Shown in pieces: positions 14,226-23,006 of a stretch of DNA of 25,954 nt. How positions within the stretch are numbered: position 1 is the first letter of the stretch; every line of letters starts with the position of its first letter. The notes beneath the pieces were generated by a model, which worked only from the letters and a program-made list of their open reading frames with translations, searched no databases and had not been told where the DNA came from. This DNA is from WSXY01 sp038325105 (GTDB lineage Bacteria > Actinomycetota > Coriobacteriia > Anaerosomatales > Anaerosomataceae). Where the stretch lies: the NCBI GenBank assembly GCA_038325105.1, contig JBBQIR010000029.1, positions 1 through 25,954 of the forward strand, written 5' to 3'. The position numbers and the translations under genes are program-made.

Positions 14226-15137
14226 CTAAACCAGCAGTAACCGGTCTGCAAGTGCTCCGACCAGCACGATCATCGCAATAGCGCCGTTCACTGTGAAGAA
14301 CGCCGCGTTCACGCGGCTCAGATCGCTCGCACTCACGATACTGTTCTCATACCACAGCAGAACTGCTGCCACACTGACGCCCACGTACCAAGGGATTCCT
14401 GCCCCGATGAGGTAGCCGCCGACAGCCAAGAGCACAACCGTCGCCAGGTGTGTCGCCCGGGTCTGACGCAGCGCTGCGGATACGCCGAAGTCCGCCGGCA
14501 TCGAATGAACACCGTCACGGATGTCGCAGTCGATATCTTGAGTCGCATAGATGATGTCGAAACCCGCAGTCCACAGCATGACTGCGCCGCCGAGAATCCA
14601 CGGCCCCGACATGCCTACAGGGCCGCCGACAGCCACCCAGCCCGCAACCGGTGCGAGACCGAGACAGAGCCCCAGCCAGTAGTGGCACAGGGGCGTGAAA
14701 CGCTTCGTGTAGGGATACACCAGGAAAGCTGCCAGCGGGATCGGCCAGAGCCAGTGGGTGATCGGGGCCAGCCGCGACACGGCGTGCAGGTATGCCGCGA
14801 GCATGAATGCCGCGAACAACCAGAGTTCCCACGCTTTGAGGAGGCCTGCGGGAATCGCGCGACCGGCCGTGCGCGGATTGCGGGCGTCGATCTCCTTGTC
14901 AACGGCGCGGTTCACGACGAACGCGAACGAACGCGCACCTACCATCGCGACAGCTATCCACAGAAGCGCCGACCAGGTCGGCCATGCGCCCGAAGGCGGG
15001 TGATTCCCGACTGACCACCGGGCCCCGTACAACGCCCCAATGAACGCATACGGCAGCGCAAAAATGGAGTGTTCGAACTTGACGAGCTCCAGAAGAACCT
15101 TGATCTTGCCCGGCCGCGCTACCGTCACGTCGCTCAC
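14226..15137 (-). CDS. UbiA-family prenyltransferase (menaquinone type, MqnP-like)
   Basis: This integral membrane prenyltransferase of 303 residues transfers a polyprenyl chain from its diphosphate to an aromatic acid. Two Asp-rich Mg-diphosphate motifs are present: NRAVDKEIDARNPRT (Asn76, Asp80, Asp84) and FDIIYATQDIDCDIRDG (Asp194, Asp201, Asp205). About eight or nine hydrophobic helices surround them. The start is GTG at 15137, which overlaps the ubiD stop (GTGA), so the two are translationally coupled; longer starts would run into ubiD. With UbiD and UbiX neighbours it most likely prenylates dihydroxynaphthoate or a related acid in menaquinone synthesis. The exact substrate cannot be read from sequence. 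Confidence 0.92.
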   Translation of the reverse strand: MSDVTVARPGKIKVLLELVKFEHSIFALPYAFIGALYGARWSVGNHPPSGAWPTWSALLWIAVAMVGARSFAFVVNRAVDKEIDARNPRTAGRAIPAGLLKAWELWLFAAFMLAAYLHAVSRLAPITHWLWPIPLAAFLVYPYTKRFTPLCHYWLGLCLGLAPVAGWVAVGGPVGMSGPWILGGAVMLWTAGFDIIYATQDIDCDIRDGVHSMPADFGVSAALRQTRATHLATVVLLAVGGYLIGAGIPWYVGVSVAAVLLWYENSIVSASDLSRVNAAFFTVNGAIAMIVLVGALADRLLLV

Positions 15138-16618
15138 AGGCCGAGGCTCCCCCACAACTCATCGATGCGAGCTTTGACCTCGGGTGACATCTCAAGAGCT
15201 TCCGGCCAACTGCGGTCATGGCCCTCATTCGCCACGGGTTTCGTGGCGTCGATGCCCATCTTGTAGCCGAACGATTGCAGGTTGCTCGAATGGTCGAGCC
15301 GATCGAGAGGGCCCTTCGACATGAGAATGTCCCTGCTCGGGTCAACGTTGTTGAAGCAGCGCCACGCCACCTCGGAATAGTTGTGACAATCGACGTCGGC
15401 GTCAACCACTATAACGAACTTCGTCAGCATCATCTGGCCCATAGACCACGCGAAGTTCATCACCCGGAAAGCCTGACCAGCGAACTCTTTCTTGATCTGG
15501 AAGATTGCGCAGTTGTGGAACACGCCCTCAAGCGGCAGGTCGTAGTCGATCACCTCGGGCATCATCGCCTTGATGACCGGCAGGAAGAGCCTCTCAGTGG
15601 CTTTGCCGAGGAAACAGTCCTCCATCGGGGGGCGTCCGACGATCGTTGCCGGGTAGATAGCGTCCTTGCGCATCGTGATCGCCTCAACATGGAACACGGG
15701 GAAATCATCGGCGAGCGAGTAGTAGCCGGTGTGATCGCCGAACGGTCCCTCCCAGCGACTCTCCCCCGCCTCGACGTAGCCCTCGAGCACAATCTCGGCG
15801 TGTGCCGGGACGAGCAGATCGTTGGTGACGCACTTGACCACCTCGACGGGCTCGCCTCGAATAATGCCGGCGAACAAGTACTCGTCGATGATCGGCGGGA
15901 CCGGTGCCGTAGCCGAGAAGATGGTCACCGGATCAGCGCCTATCGCCACCGAGACAGGGACGCGCGTTGCCCCTGCCGCGATGTGCTCGCGGATGTTCTT
16001 CGCGCCATCATGGTGCTCGTGGATGTGCATGCCCGTCGTGTTTCTGTCGAAGATCTGCAAGCGGTACATGCCGACGTTGAGCTTGCCCTTGAGATTCGCC
16101 GTCACCACGAGCGGGAGGGTTATGAACCTACCCCCGTCTTCGGGCCACGTCTTGAGCACGGGAAGCAGGCTCAGGTCGACGTCATCGCCCCGGAGCACGA
16201 CCTCCTGCACTGGTGCCTTCTTGATCTCCTTGGCTCCCGCGCCTGCGAGATCCTTCAGGCCCATGAGGACGTCGATCTTGCCCTTCATCGACGCGGGCAT
16301 GTCGAGCGGCAGCATGTCCATCATGCGCTTGCCCACCGCATCGAGGTCCTTCCACGTGCCGGTGTCGGCATCGACCCCCATCGCCCATGCCATGCGATCG
16401 TACGAACCGAACAAATTGATCGCGACCGGCATCGCATACGCACGCCCGGTCTCGCGATCAATCGGGTTCTCGAACACCAGACCCGGGCCGTGCAGCTTGC
16501 TCACGCGGTCGGTCACCTCACCGATCTCCAGCACTGGGTCGAGTTCCGCGCCGACACGCCGCAGTTGCCCCTTGCTTTCAAGCAACGCCATGAACTCGCG
16601 AATATCCTTGATGGCCAT
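15134..16618 (-). CDS. UbiD family decarboxylase (menaquinone type, MqnL-like)
   Basis: This prenyl-FMN-dependent decarboxylase has 494 residues, the family's usual length. It removes the ring carboxyl group after prenylation. Conserved segments include the N-terminal GPGLVFENP, the cofactor and metal region GPFGDHTGYYS, YPATIVGRPPMEDCFLG, the C-terminal TKFVIVVDADVD and GYKMGIDATKP. ATG at 16618 has AAGGAG 5 nt upstream and follows the HAD gene by 9 bases; the stop overlaps ubiA. Window context (UbiA and UbiX, no other quinone genes) fits late menaquinone synthesis by the futalosine route, but mqnABCD genes are not in view, so this assignment is inference. Confidence 0.94.
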   Translation of the reverse strand: MAIKDIREFMALLESKGQLRRVGAELDPVLEIGEVTDRVSKLHGPGLVFENPIDRETGRAYAMPVAINLFGSYDRMAWAMGVDADTGTWKDLDAVGKRMMDMLPLDMPASMKGKIDVLMGLKDLAGAGAKEIKKAPVQEVVLRGDDVDLSLLPVLKTWPEDGGRFITLPLVVTANLKGKLNVGMYRLQIFDRNTTGMHIHEHHDGAKNIREHIAAGATRVPVSVAIGADPVTIFSATAPVPPIIDEYLFAGIIRGEPVEVVKCVTNDLLVPAHAEIVLEGYVEAGESRWEGPFGDHTGYYSLADDFPVFHVEAITMRKDAIYPATIVGRPPMEDCFLGKATERLFLPVIKAMMPEVIDYDLPLEGVFHNCAIFQIKKEFAGQAFRVMNFAWSMGQMMLTKFVIVVDADVDCHNYSEVAWRCFNNVDPSRDILMSKGPLDRLDHSSNLQSFGYKMGIDATKPVANEGHDRSWPEALEMSPEVKARIDELWGSLGL

Positions 16619-16627
16619 CGGCTCTCC

Positions 16628-17335
16628 TTACTCCAGCCCGAGAGACGCCTCGAGTCTCGTGAAATCATGTATCGGCACCGGCCCCACCAACGGCAGGTCC
16701 TTCGCATGCCGGTCGACAAGAATCGCTTGCAGCCCGGCCGCTCTTGCGCCAAGTATGTCCGAGTAATGGTGATCCCCTACGTGCGCCGCCTCAACGACCG
16801 AAACACCGAGACGATCACATGCGAGTTCGAAGATCCGCGGATCGGGCTTCCGCATACCCACGTCTGCAGAGGATACGACGGTGTCGAGCTCCTGCGCCAA
16901 TCCCATCCGGGTGAGAATCCCCTCAAGGCGTGCGTCCCAATTCGAGATGACGCCTGTGGCGATCCCACGAGTTCGCAAGCGCTGCAGAGCCGGGATCACG
17001 TCTTCGTACGCGCGCCACCGCTCGGCCTTGCCGAACTCGTCGTAGACCCGCCGGGCCAAGACAGCGGCTTCTTCGTCGATTCCAAGTCGCCGACACAGAA
17101 GCGAGTACATGCCGACCCAGACCGACGAAGTCTCCTCTTCGTTCGTCCAGAACGTGTCATCAGCGCGATAGCGGTCCTCGTAGTAGGCGTCGACGAGCGG
17201 CATGAGCTCATCAATCGCAGAAAGGTCGCGGGTGTGACCTGCATCCGTGAGAATCTCCCGGCAAACCTCGGACACGCTGGGGTACGGATAGACCAGCGTG
17301 TTTCCAACGTCGAAGAAGACAGCTCGCAGCGTCAT
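16628..17335 (-). CDS. HAD superfamily hydrolase
   Basis: This is a cytosolic haloacid-dehalogenase-fold protein of 235 residues, probably a small-molecule phosphatase. Motif I is FFDVGNTLV with nucleophile Asp9; position 11, usually the acid/base Asp of phosphatases, is Gly, as in HDHD3-like members. Motif II is VISNWD, motif III RKPDPRIFE (Lys), and motif IV HVGDHHYSDILGARAAGL with the metal Asp. The cap domain lies at about residues 15-95. ATG at 17335 overlaps the nitroreductase stop (ATGA), so it is coupled to that gene, and ubiD follows 9 bases later. Its substrate in this quinone-related operon is unknown. Confidence 0.9.
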   Translation of the reverse strand: MTLRAVFFDVGNTLVYPYPSVSEVCREILTDAGHTRDLSAIDELMPLVDAYYEDRYRADDTFWTNEEETSSVWVGMYSLLCRRLGIDEEAAVLARRVYDEFGKAERWRAYEDVIPALQRLRTRGIATGVISNWDARLEGILTRMGLAQELDTVVSSADVGMRKPDPRIFELACDRLGVSVVEAAHVGDHHYSDILGARAAGLQAILVDRHAKDLPLVGPVPIHDFTRLEASLGLE

Positions 17336-17901
17336 GCGCCGAGGAATGTCACCACATCGTGACGACGCTCCCGGTGAACCGGAGTTTCATCGGGGTGGCC
17401 GAGTATGAGCAGCGAGGCTATTTCTCGACCGTCCGGAATCTTGAAGACCTCGACAAGTCGATCGATGATCCACGTCGGTGCAGTGATGCTGCACGAGCCG
17501 AGACCCTCATCGAGCGCCGCAAGCATGAAGTTCTCTATCGCGGCACCAACGCTAATGTACTGTTGTGCCCGCTCCCCTGCGCCGACTGATGCTGGAACTG
17601 AGATGGCAATCACGATGGGCGCCTTCCCAAGATCCGCATAGAACCGAGCGGCCATGTCGAGTTCTTCAGGGCTGAGCATATCCATGTACTCCTGGAGATA
17701 CTGGGTGGTAAGCGCCATGGTCTCTCCGACTTCAACGCGCGAAAGGCCCATCGCGACGTGAAAGTACCAGGGCTGACCGTTGTGGGCGGAAGGCGCAAGA
17801 GTGGCGGCGTCCACGAGGCGCTTCACGGTATCGGCATCTACGGGCGTGCCATCATAGACGCGCGTTGAGTGTCTGGCGCGCAGCGCTTCTAACAACTCCA
17901 T
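17332..17901 (-). CDS. Nitroreductase family flavoprotein
   Basis: This FMN-dependent oxidoreductase of 189 residues is first in the ubi operon. The family N-terminus is clear: ARHSTRVYDGTPVD, then ATLAPSAHNGQPWYFHV, which forms the FMN phosphate site. The later GAAIENFMLAALDEGLGSC and the C-terminal LLILGHPDE are also typical. ATG at 17901 has GGAGG about 7 nt upstream; a longer frame to 18027 contains no ribosome site. It could act on quinones, nitro compounds or flavins; nothing in the sequence decides this. It overlaps the HAD gene by 4 bases. Confidence 0.9.
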   Translation of the reverse strand: MELLEALRARHSTRVYDGTPVDADTVKRLVDAATLAPSAHNGQPWYFHVAMGLSRVEVGETMALTTQYLQEYMDMLSPEELDMAARFYADLGKAPIVIAISVPASVGAGERAQQYISVGAAIENFMLAALDEGLGSCSITAPTWIIDRLVEVFKIPDGREIASLLILGHPDETPVHRERRHDVVTFLGA

Positions 17902-17965
17902 GGAGACCCCTCCGTCCGGCTCAGGTCGCCCCCCCGCGCGCGGACATGCTCCACGCGTCCCGCAT

Positions 17966-17994
17966 AGCATACCCGTTGGCCGCGCAGATGGCAC
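17966..17994 (-). promoter_or_regulatory. Candidate promoter of the nitroreductase-HAD-ubiDAX operon
   Basis: On the minus strand GTGCCA (17994-17989) and TATGCT (17971-17966) are 17 bases apart, each matching the housekeeping consensus at 4 of 6 positions. They lie in the only sizeable gap upstream of the operon. Confidence 0.35.
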
Positions 17995-18007
17995 GAATCG
18001 CGGTCGA

Positions 18008-18790
18008 TCAGACGTCCATCGGCACAACGTGCTTCACGAGGGTCACCGCAGTGCCGCCATCCGAGCACGACGCAAACTCAACGGTATCCATCAGGGCACG
18101 CATGAAGATGACACCGCGACCAGATGATGCATAGAGGTCGTCACTGCGGCATGTGGCACCGTCGAACCCGGTTCCAGTATCTGTCACCCGTATGGACACG
18201 CGGTCGGCGTATGCCGTGATCTGGACCTCGATGCTGTCCGACGCACCGTCGGGCGAGCCGTGCCGGATAGCATTGGCCAACGCCTCCCCCACGGCAACAC
18301 GGATGTCAAACAAGGTGGACTCCGGAATCCTCAGTGGTTCGAGCACGACACACACACTCGCACGAATCTCCGCAAGCGAGGCAGCTGATGCCGGACGGAC
18401 CATCGTTTTCGTCCACAACGCCGGTGCGATGGGCGCTCCGAGGTCGAGCCCCGAAAGTGCCGAGGACACATCGAGCGACGCCGCGATCGTGGGTGCCGCG
18501 CCTACCAGCCCGGAGAGTTCGAGCACCCGGCTCACGTTTCCACTGGCACCGGCAAGCACCAGTTTTCCCTCGCGCGGCACGAGTTCGCGATCCAACCACA
18601 CGAGCAGCGCGAACGTCGAGCTATCGGCGTAAGAAACATGCGAAAGATCCAGAACCACGTTCACACAGCCACGCTCAAGGGCCGCCTCGATGCTCTTTCG
18701 AACGTCGGGGACACTCTGAAGATCGAGCTCTCCGTCGATTCGTAAGACACAGGCCCGGGCCTCGTCGCGATAGTGCATGTCTACCTTCAC
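18008..18790 (-). CDS. Fused STAS antagonist and HATPase anti-sigma-type kinase
   Basis: One 260-residue protein joins two halves of a partner switch. Residues 1-115 are a SpoIIAA/RsbV-like STAS domain (VLRIDGELDLQSV, then VLDLSHVSYADSSTF); Asp56-Ser57-Ser58 keeps the phospho-acceptor site. Residues 130-258 are a SpoIIAB/RsbW-like GHKL kinase with an N box GEALANAIRHG (Glu169, Asn173), G1 box VTDTGTGFD and G2 box SSGRGVIFM, all intact. Normally these are separate proteins that bind each other and a sigma factor. GTG at 18790 follows GGAG; ATG at 18778 is an alternative. The gene follows the PP2C phosphatase by 58 bases and is presumably its substrate. No sigma factor is adjacent. Confidence 0.9.
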   Translation of the reverse strand: MKVDMHYRDEARACVLRIDGELDLQSVPDVRKSIEAALERGCVNVVLDLSHVSYADSSTFALLVWLDRELVPREGKLVLAGASGNVSRVLELSGLVGAAPTIAASLDVSSALSGLDLGAPIAPALWTKTMVRPASAASLAEIRASVCVVLEPLRIPESTLFDIRVAVGEALANAIRHGSPDGASDSIEVQITAYADRVSIRVTDTGTGFDGATCRSDDLYASSGRGVIFMRALMDTVEFASCSDGGTAVTLVKHVVPMDV

Positions 18791-18848
18791 GTGCTTCAAC
18801 TCCCGTATGTCACCTTCGCGCGTCGTCCCAGAGAGTTCCCCGCCGCTC

Positions 18849-21800
18849 CTAGCTCGTAACGGAGTCTGCCACACCGTTTGCGGGTACTGGCCGACGAACG
18901 ACGAGTATCGCAGCATCATCGCGGAGTTCTCCAGCCGAGAACCGCTGGACGGCGGCAAGCAGCCTCTGTGCCACAGCTGCCGCAGAACCGCCCTGGCGAA
19001 GCGCTCGGCGAACGCGGCCCTCACCAAAGAAGCGCCCCTTGGTTCGGGCCTCAGTGATCCCGTCGGTGTACATCAGGAGCGTCGCTCCTTCGGGCATCGT
19101 CACCAGAGACTCGCCAAATTCGGCTGTCGCAACGGCTCCGAGAAGCGCTCCTGTCGTCTCCAACCTTGTCATATTCCCAGGAGGAGTGAGCAGCATTGCA
19201 GGGGGATGTCCGCCGTTTGACCACAACAGTTCGCCGTCATTGATTCGGAGCATGCCCAGCCACAGCGTAACTATGTCTGACGGGTCGCCAGACTCAACCA
19301 GTGCCCGGTTGAGTTCGGCCAGCACTGACCCGGGATTAGCACCCGCCGCTATCATGCCGCGAACCAGATACTTGATCATCGATGTCTTCGTGGCCGCCTC
19401 AACGCCCTTACCACAGACATCACCGATCGCAAGCACCAGCCGCCCATCGGGTGCGCGGAAGACGTCGTAGTAGTCTCCCCCGATCTCAAGCTCACTCCCT
19501 GCCGGGACATACACACACGACGCATCGATGCCCGGGACCTGCGGCAAGCGGGTAGGGAGGATGCTCTCCTGAAGCACCGTCGCAACGTGGTGTTCTCGGC
19601 TGAAGAGGTTCGCGGTGTCAATAGCGAGCGCGGCTTGCGATCCGAACGTGCGCAGCAACTCCACATCATCTTGCGAGAATGAATCGGGCGACCGACCGAA
19701 GAGCGCCAGGACCCCGATCGAGCGTCCGCGAGCCAGGAGCGGAATGAAGATGGCCGACTCAAGCCCTTGCGTCGCCGCTGCTCGTGCCAAACGGGAATCC
19801 ACACCATCCAACAGCCGGAGGCGCTCCGGTTCCTTAGTCAGATACACCCGTCCCGGGATGTCACTCCCGGGTGCAAACGTCATTTCGAGCATCTCCGGAT
19901 GTACAATGCCTCTGGCCATGGGGACGACCATCAGCTTCCGGTCCCGTTCGTATGTCATGAGCATGACGGCGTCGGCTGAGAAGATCTTCTGAACCACATC
20001 GAGGACGCGATTGAGAACGACCTTACTCTGCAAGGACGAGCTAACCGCCTGAGATATCCGAAAGATCGTCTCGAGGTTATCTGCGCGACTACGCACCTGG
20101 TCGAACAAGTACGCCACCTCCAGCGCCAGGCCGACTTGCTTTCCAATCGTCTCGGCAATCGACAGGCCATACCGGCTCAGCGGCGATACCATCTCCACAT
20201 CCCCGAGCACGATCAACCCCGCAAGATGAACTCCCCGGTACAGGGGCGTTATGAGGACGAAGCGTATGCCGCCGAGCATCTCCACGACTGCGACCAGCCC
20301 CGTTTCGGTGTGCGCATCGATCGCAATGGGTGTCGTATCCGCCTCGAGCGAACGATGCTCATGCCAGAACTCGAGCAGCAGTGACTCCAACACCGCGTCG
20401 TCGGGAGGGATGGCGCCGGATGACACGGGCTCCGACAGCGCAACGAACGACACACTCATACCAAGCGCCTCGGCCTCGACAGCTGCCACGTCTTGCAACG
20501 CCGCGCGGAGGTCTTCGGGCCCGTTGAGCAACTCGGCGGTCCTGCGAAGGACCTCGGCTTCTCGACGCGATCGGTGTTCCTCAGCGAAGAGCCGTGCGTT
20601 GTCGAGCGCAACCGATGCCTGGGCGGCAAACGACCGCATCATATCCATCTCGGCGCTCGAGAACGTGCTCCCTGAACCGCACACCGCAACAACGACACCC
20701 AGCACCTCTGCACCTTTGGCGAACGCGACTGCCACACCACAGGTACCGGCGTTGTGAAACGCGTGCGGCGCCATGAGCTGATCGGTGTCGGGGTTGCCCT
20801 CGAACGGCTCCACGCCCCGGGTCTCAAGCACGCGGCTGAGCCATGGCGAATCGGCGATCCCGACCACAGAACCGCACCCGTCCTGGCTGGCTCTGGTGGA
20901 GCGCGCCAGCCGCACAGTGCGCGGATCGTCCCCACTCAGATAGACATCCACATCTCGGGCATTGAGCATCTGCGAGAGCGAAGAGACGATACCATCCAGC
21001 ACGTCGTCGCGGTCCACAGATCGAGCGAGCAGTTGTGAGACGTCATGCATCCGCCTGAGCCGCTCGGCGACCGAGTTGAAGGACTCGATCAAACGGCCGA
21101 GCTCGTCACGTCTTGTAACCTTAAGTGGCTCGAGGAGCGCCCCCGAGGCTGCGGCACGCGCCTGTGAATCGAGGAGCCGAAGCGGGCGCACGAGGAACCC
21201 AATCCCGGCCACGGCGAGAGCCGCCACCACGATGGCGACGAAACCCCAGACAACGATGGCTGGACGGAGCGCCTGCCAGGTTTCTCTCATGACGAGCTCG
21301 ATCGGTTCCACGACCACGCACCGCCAGGATAGGCCGGGTAGGCCGACGAGATCGCCATAGACACCCCGATAGCGGACCGAGCCATCGATGGCAATCTCAG
21401 CCGAACCGAACGTGGACGCGTCTTCCGCAGCCGTGTACGAAACCTGCCCGGTTCTGTACGCATCCGGGTCACCTGCAGCGAACAACATCGGTCCAAGCGC
21501 ATCTGCAAAGAACACAGTCGGCTGTCCCTCGGAGAGCGCGAGTTGCTTCAGCGCGGTATCGATAAAGGCCGTGCGTACCTTACCGAGGAGTACTCGATCC
21601 TCTCCATTGGGGGTATCTATCCGGACCACCGACCACAGAGACCCGCCCCTGCCATCTGCAGACTCGACCCATGCGTACACCTCGACTGACGATGCCCTGG
21701 TGCTGAGATCGCGCACCTCGTCGGAATCGCCTGCCGTGCCTGAAGGGTACTCGCTGAGGACATCGCCGTCTTGGACGAGCACGATTCCGCGAAGATACTC

Positions 21801-22103
21801 CGCGTTGGCGGCGAAGGCGCTCGCTAATGCCCGTCGGGTATCGGTCTCACTGCCCGTCTTCAGCACATCTCGCGAGGTGAGAGTCCTCAGAACCCTGCCG
21901 GATGTCTGCAGGCGACCGGCGACCTCGCTCATCACGAACTCGCGCTGCGTGCGTTGCCTGGCTGACTCCTCGCGAAGCGCCATGCGATAGACCCCACTTG
22001 CGGATGCAAAGCCCAGGAGCACGGTCGTTAGCAAGACGAGTAGCGTCGCCACCAGTGTGTACCTGTTCGCGAGGCTCTGGTTGAGTAGCCTGCGCCGAAT
22101 CAT
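18849..22103 (-). CDS. Membrane sensor phosphatase: sensor-HAMP-GAFx3-PP2C (RsbU/SpoIIE type)
   Basis: This is a 1084-residue inner-membrane signalling protein. TM helix 1 (about 17-40) and TM helix 2 (about 283-305) flank an extracytoplasmic sensor of about 240 residues with Cache-like character. A HAMP linker (306-355) follows, then three GAF-type domains (about 356-505, 516-665, 678-832), and a PP2C-type Ser/Thr phosphatase (843-1075) with GGDYYDVF (Asp877, Asp880), GDVCGKG (Asp895), MYTDGITEA and LRDDAAILVV metal-site motifs. It should dephosphorylate a STAS protein, and the next gene encodes one fused to its kinase. ATG at 22103 has a G-rich upstream stretch. The signals sensed are unknown. 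Confidence 0.93.
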   Translation of the reverse strand: MIRRRLLNQSLANRYTLVATLLVLLTTVLLGFASASGVYRMALREESARQRTQREFVMSEVAGRLQTSGRVLRTLTSRDVLKTGSETDTRRALASAFAANAEYLRGIVLVQDGDVLSEYPSGTAGDSDEVRDLSTRASSVEVYAWVESADGRGGSLWSVVRIDTPNGEDRVLLGKVRTAFIDTALKQLALSEGQPTVFFADALGPMLFAAGDPDAYRTGQVSYTAAEDASTFGSAEIAIDGSVRYRGVYGDLVGLPGLSWRCVVVEPIELVMRETWQALRPAIVVWGFVAIVVAALAVAGIGFLVRPLRLLDSQARAAASGALLEPLKVTRRDELGRLIESFNSVAERLRRMHDVSQLLARSVDRDDVLDGIVSSLSQMLNARDVDVYLSGDDPRTVRLARSTRASQDGCGSVVGIADSPWLSRVLETRGVEPFEGNPDTDQLMAPHAFHNAGTCGVAVAFAKGAEVLGVVVAVCGSGSTFSSAEMDMMRSFAAQASVALDNARLFAEEHRSRREAEVLRRTAELLNGPEDLRAALQDVAAVEAEALGMSVSFVALSEPVSSGAIPPDDAVLESLLLEFWHEHRSLEADTTPIAIDAHTETGLVAVVEMLGGIRFVLITPLYRGVHLAGLIVLGDVEMVSPLSRYGLSIAETIGKQVGLALEVAYLFDQVRSRADNLETIFRISQAVSSSLQSKVVLNRVLDVVQKIFSADAVMLMTYERDRKLMVVPMARGIVHPEMLEMTFAPGSDIPGRVYLTKEPERLRLLDGVDSRLARAAATQGLESAIFIPLLARGRSIGVLALFGRSPDSFSQDDVELLRTFGSQAALAIDTANLFSREHHVATVLQESILPTRLPQVPGIDASCVYVPAGSELEIGGDYYDVFRAPDGRLVLAIGDVCGKGVEAATKTSMIKYLVRGMIAAGANPGSVLAELNRALVESGDPSDIVTLWLGMLRINDGELLWSNGGHPPAMLLTPPGNMTRLETTGALLGAVATAEFGESLVTMPEGATLLMYTDGITEARTKGRFFGEGRVRRALRQGGSAAAVAQRLLAAVQRFSAGELRDDAAILVVRRPVPANGVADSVTS

Positions 22104-22138
22104 CCCCCACCGCCTGAAACTCGCCCGGCATCGGGCTA

Positions 22139-22167
22139 ATCGTAGTTCAGCAGACGAGACGCGGCAA
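22139..22167 (-). promoter_or_regulatory. Candidate promoter of the phosphatase/STAS-HATPase pair
   Basis: On the minus strand TTGCCG (22167-22162) and TACGAT (22144-22139) are 17 bases apart, between the ccdA stop (22183) and the phosphatase start (22103). A short GCCCG/CGGGC hairpin (22123-22136) follows in the leader. Confidence 0.5.
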
Positions 22168-22182
22168 CGCGCGCGGCACGAG

Positions 22183-22929
22183 TCAGCCGAGTTTCGACAG
22201 GAAGGGCAGCGCCTGAATCATGAGCGCCGAAAGGCGCCCCAGCTGCCCCGTTGCCATGAGGACGCCCATGAGCACGAGGATGCCACCGGCGAACCGGCTG
22301 ATCGCAAGCGAGTGCCGGTTGAACCATTTCAGTGTTCCTGTGAGTCGACCGAAGAACACCGCGGTCAGCAGAAACGGCGTGGCAAGACCCAGCGAATAGA
22401 CTCCCAGCATCGATGCCGAACGCACGACATCGCCCGTCTGCGCGGCCATGCCGAGAATGACGGCCAGAATCGGGCCGACACACGGCGTCCAACCGAAGCC
22501 GAAGGCGAGCCCCATCACAAACGCGGCAGCGCGCCCGAACCGACGGGAGTTTGCCATTTCGAACCGGGCCTCCCCGTAGAGCCACGGCACCTTGATGATC
22601 CCGAGCAGGAGTACACCGATGAGGGCTACGAGCACGCCCGAGATGATACCGAGCGTTTCTTGGTACTGGATCATGAGCGGGCGCAGCGCACCACTAGCAA
22701 ACCCTGCGGCAGCGCCAATGAGCACGAACACCACCGTGAACCCGAGGGTGAACAAGATGCTGGGGATAAGGATACCGCGTTGAGCGGACTCACCCGACTT
22801 GATCTCGGAAACGCTCAGGCCCGTCATGAAGGACAGGTACCCGGGGATGAGCGGCAGGACGCACGGTGCCAGGAACGAGAGCACACCACCAATGAAGGCT
22901 CCAAAATAGCCGATGTCCGCACCCGACAC
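22183..22929 (-). CDS. ccdA: CcdA-type thiol-disulfide transmembrane transporter
   Basis: CcdA carries reducing power from cytosolic thioredoxin across the membrane to extracytoplasmic thioredoxin-like proteins, for example in cytochrome c maturation. The protein has 248 residues and about six transmembrane helices. The two redox cysteines sit in the family motifs: LAPCVLPLIPGYLS near the N-terminus and GWTPCVGPIL in the middle. GTG at 22929 (start VSGADIGYFGAF) is preferred because an AGGTGG-like site precedes it and the longer frame from 22992 adds a non-membrane, unconserved leader. No thioredoxin-like or cytochrome c gene is adjacent. A metal-type palindrome lies at its promoter, so a role linked to copper or thiol stress is possible. 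Confidence 0.92.
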   Translation of the reverse strand: MSGADIGYFGAFIGGVLSFLAPCVLPLIPGYLSFMTGLSVSEIKSGESAQRGILIPSILFTLGFTVVFVLIGAAAGFASGALRPLMIQYQETLGIISGVLVALIGVLLLGIIKVPWLYGEARFEMANSRRFGRAAAFVMGLAFGFGWTPCVGPILAVILGMAAQTGDVVRSASMLGVYSLGLATPFLLTAVFFGRLTGTLKWFNRHSLAISRFAGGILVLMGVLMATGQLGRLSALMIQALPFLSKLG

Positions 22930-23006
22930 GGGAAACCCACCACCTTTCGAACAGTCTGGGGAAACGACAGAGGCCGCCGTCGGCAGCCTCATGTCCCAAC
23001 GCGCCT

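Noticed and set aside
15218..17362. 714-codon open frame on the plus strand
   Set aside because: It is antisense to ubiD and the HAD gene, whose motifs are intact; its His/Arg/Asp-rich product is typical of a shadow frame in GC-rich DNA.
18958..18973. Second sigma-54-like site, TGGCAC-N5-CTGCT, on the minus strand
   Set aside because: It has a mismatch in the -12 box and lies inside the phosphatase coding region.
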